A stretch of DNA of 7,033 bases from Pseudomonadota bacterium (GTDB lineage Bacteria; Pseudomonadota; Gammaproteobacteria; Xanthomonadales; Xanthomonadaceae): contig JAFAFY010000418.1 of assembly GCA_023423235.1 (NCBI GenBank), positions 1 to 7,033 on the forward strand, written 5' to 3'. The position numbers and the translations under genes were made by a program. Positions 6,526 to 7,033 of the stretch are shown piece after piece. The notes under the pieces were generated by a model. That model was given only the letters and a program-made list of their open reading frames with translations, was not told where the DNA came from and made no database searches. Position 1 is the first letter of the stretch, and every line of letters starts with the position of its first letter.

Positions 6526-6556
6526 GTGGCGTTCCAGCGGCGTGCAACCACGCCAC
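6526..6556. other. Overlapping alternative hairpins between the ACMSD gene and kynU
   Basis: Within the 67 bp intercistronic space two perfect stems are possible but exclude each other. One is 7 bp, GTGGCGT at 6526-6532 with ACGCCAC at 6550-6556, enclosing a 17 nt loop. The other is 6 bp, GGCGTG at 6539-6544 with CACGCC at 6549-6554, with a 4 nt loop. They share the 6550-6554 arm. No T-run follows on the minus strand, so this is not an intrinsic terminator; a role in mRNA stability or in kynU translation is possible but unproven. Confidence 0.35.
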
Positions 6557-6565
6557 GTACGGCAC

Positions 6566-7033
6566 TCATGCGAAACGGCTGGCCGGCAGCCCCAGCCATT
6601 CCAGCGCGGTGCCATGGTAGAGGCGCGCGCGCTCGCTTTCGCCCAGCGCGATCTCCTCGATGCCGGCGCCCGGCACCTGCTCGCCCAGCGGGAACGGGTA
6701 GTCGGTGCCCAGCATCACCCGGTCCGCGCCGCAGGTGTCGAGCAGGTACTGCAGCGCGCGCGGGTCGGCGACCCAGGAGTCGAAGTACAGCCGCTTGAGA
6801 TAGTCGCGCGGGTTGTGCGGGTTGTCGGTCGCGACGAGGTCCGGGCGCATGTTGAAGCCGTGTTCGATACGGCCGATGGTGTAGGGGAAACTGCCGCCGC
6901 CATGCGCCATGCAGATCTTCAGTCGCGGCAGACGCTGCAGCACGCCGCCGAAGATGAGGCAGCAGGCCGCGCGCGACTGTTCGGCCGGCATGCCCACCAG
7001 CCACGGCAGCCAGTACTTGGGCATCGATTCGCT
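6566..7033 (-). CDS. 2-amino-3-carboxymuconate-6-semialdehyde decarboxylase, C-terminal part
   Basis: The window edge cuts off the 5' half; 155 residues remain of a protein usually about 330-340 long. The enzyme (ACMSD, called NbaD in Pseudomonas fluorescens) is a zinc-dependent decarboxylase of the amidohydrolase superfamily. It converts 2-amino-3-carboxymuconate semialdehyde (ACMS) to 2-aminomuconate semialdehyde, diverting it from spontaneous closure to quinolinate. The start of the fragment, MPKYWLPWLVGMPAE, is a family hallmark. AHGGGSFPYTIGRIEHGF gives the active-site histidine (fragment residue 44) and, eleven residues on, the arginine (55) matching His228 and Arg239 of the Pseudomonas enzyme as I recall them. 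LGTDYPFPLGE gives the metal-binding aspartate (111). The N-terminal HxH metal ligands lie outside the window. The first ATG seen, at 7024, is internal, since the frame runs open to 7033 and the motif is mid-protein. It is upstream of kynU in the same operon. Confidence 0.95.
   Translation of the reverse strand, partial: SESMPKYWLPWLVGMPAEQSRAACCLIFGGVLQRLPRLKICMAHGGGSFPYTIGRIEHGFNMRPDLVATDNPHNPRDYLKRLYFDSWVADPRALQYLLDTCGADRVMLGTDYPFPLGEQVPGAGIEEIALGESERARLYHGTALEWLGLPASRFA

Overview
The window is very GC-rich and gene-dense. Protein families, gene order and the intergenic hairpin repeats suggest a gammaproteobacterium of the Xanthomonadaceae (Lysobacter, Luteimonas, Stenotrophomonas or Xanthomonas type). 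That placement is an inference from family recognition, not from a search.

Layout, left to right. Positions 1-189 (+) hold the 3' end of a PAP2-type membrane phosphatase. Positions 190-539 are non-coding and carry tandem copies of a ~95 bp hairpin-rich repeat between two convergent genes. All complete genes lie on the minus strand. Read in the direction of transcription (right to left), they are: a 5'-truncated ACMS decarboxylase (6566-7033), kynureninase kynU (5218-6498), kynurenine 3-monooxygenase kmo (3807-5165), exodeoxyribonuclease I sbcB (2243-3700, GTG start), a DUF2461 protein overlapping sbcB by 4 bp (1560-2246), a 483 bp repeat-bearing gap, and a small DUF2939 membrane-anchored protein (540-1076).

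The right half is a metabolic block. KMO makes 3-hydroxykynurenine, KynU cleaves it to 3-hydroxyanthranilate, and ACMSD acts two steps later on the ring-opened product ACMS. The 3-hydroxyanthranilate dioxygenase that links KynU to ACMSD is not in the window and presumably lies upstream of 7033. Because ACMSD is present, the pathway can send carbon to catabolism through 2-aminomuconate as well as, or instead of, to quinolinate and NAD. The gaps between these genes are 67 and 52 bp, consistent with one operon. sbcB starts 106 bp after kmo, and the DUF2461 gene is probably translationally coupled to sbcB.

I see no mobile element, CRISPR array, RNA gene or clearly new multi-gene system. The least-explained features are the tandem hairpin repeat at about 270-533, the inverted repeat cluster at 1309-1478, a perfect-to-the-stop 16 bp tandem duplication after kynU, competing hairpins between ACMSD and kynU, and the coupling of an uncharacterised DUF2461 protein to exonuclease I.
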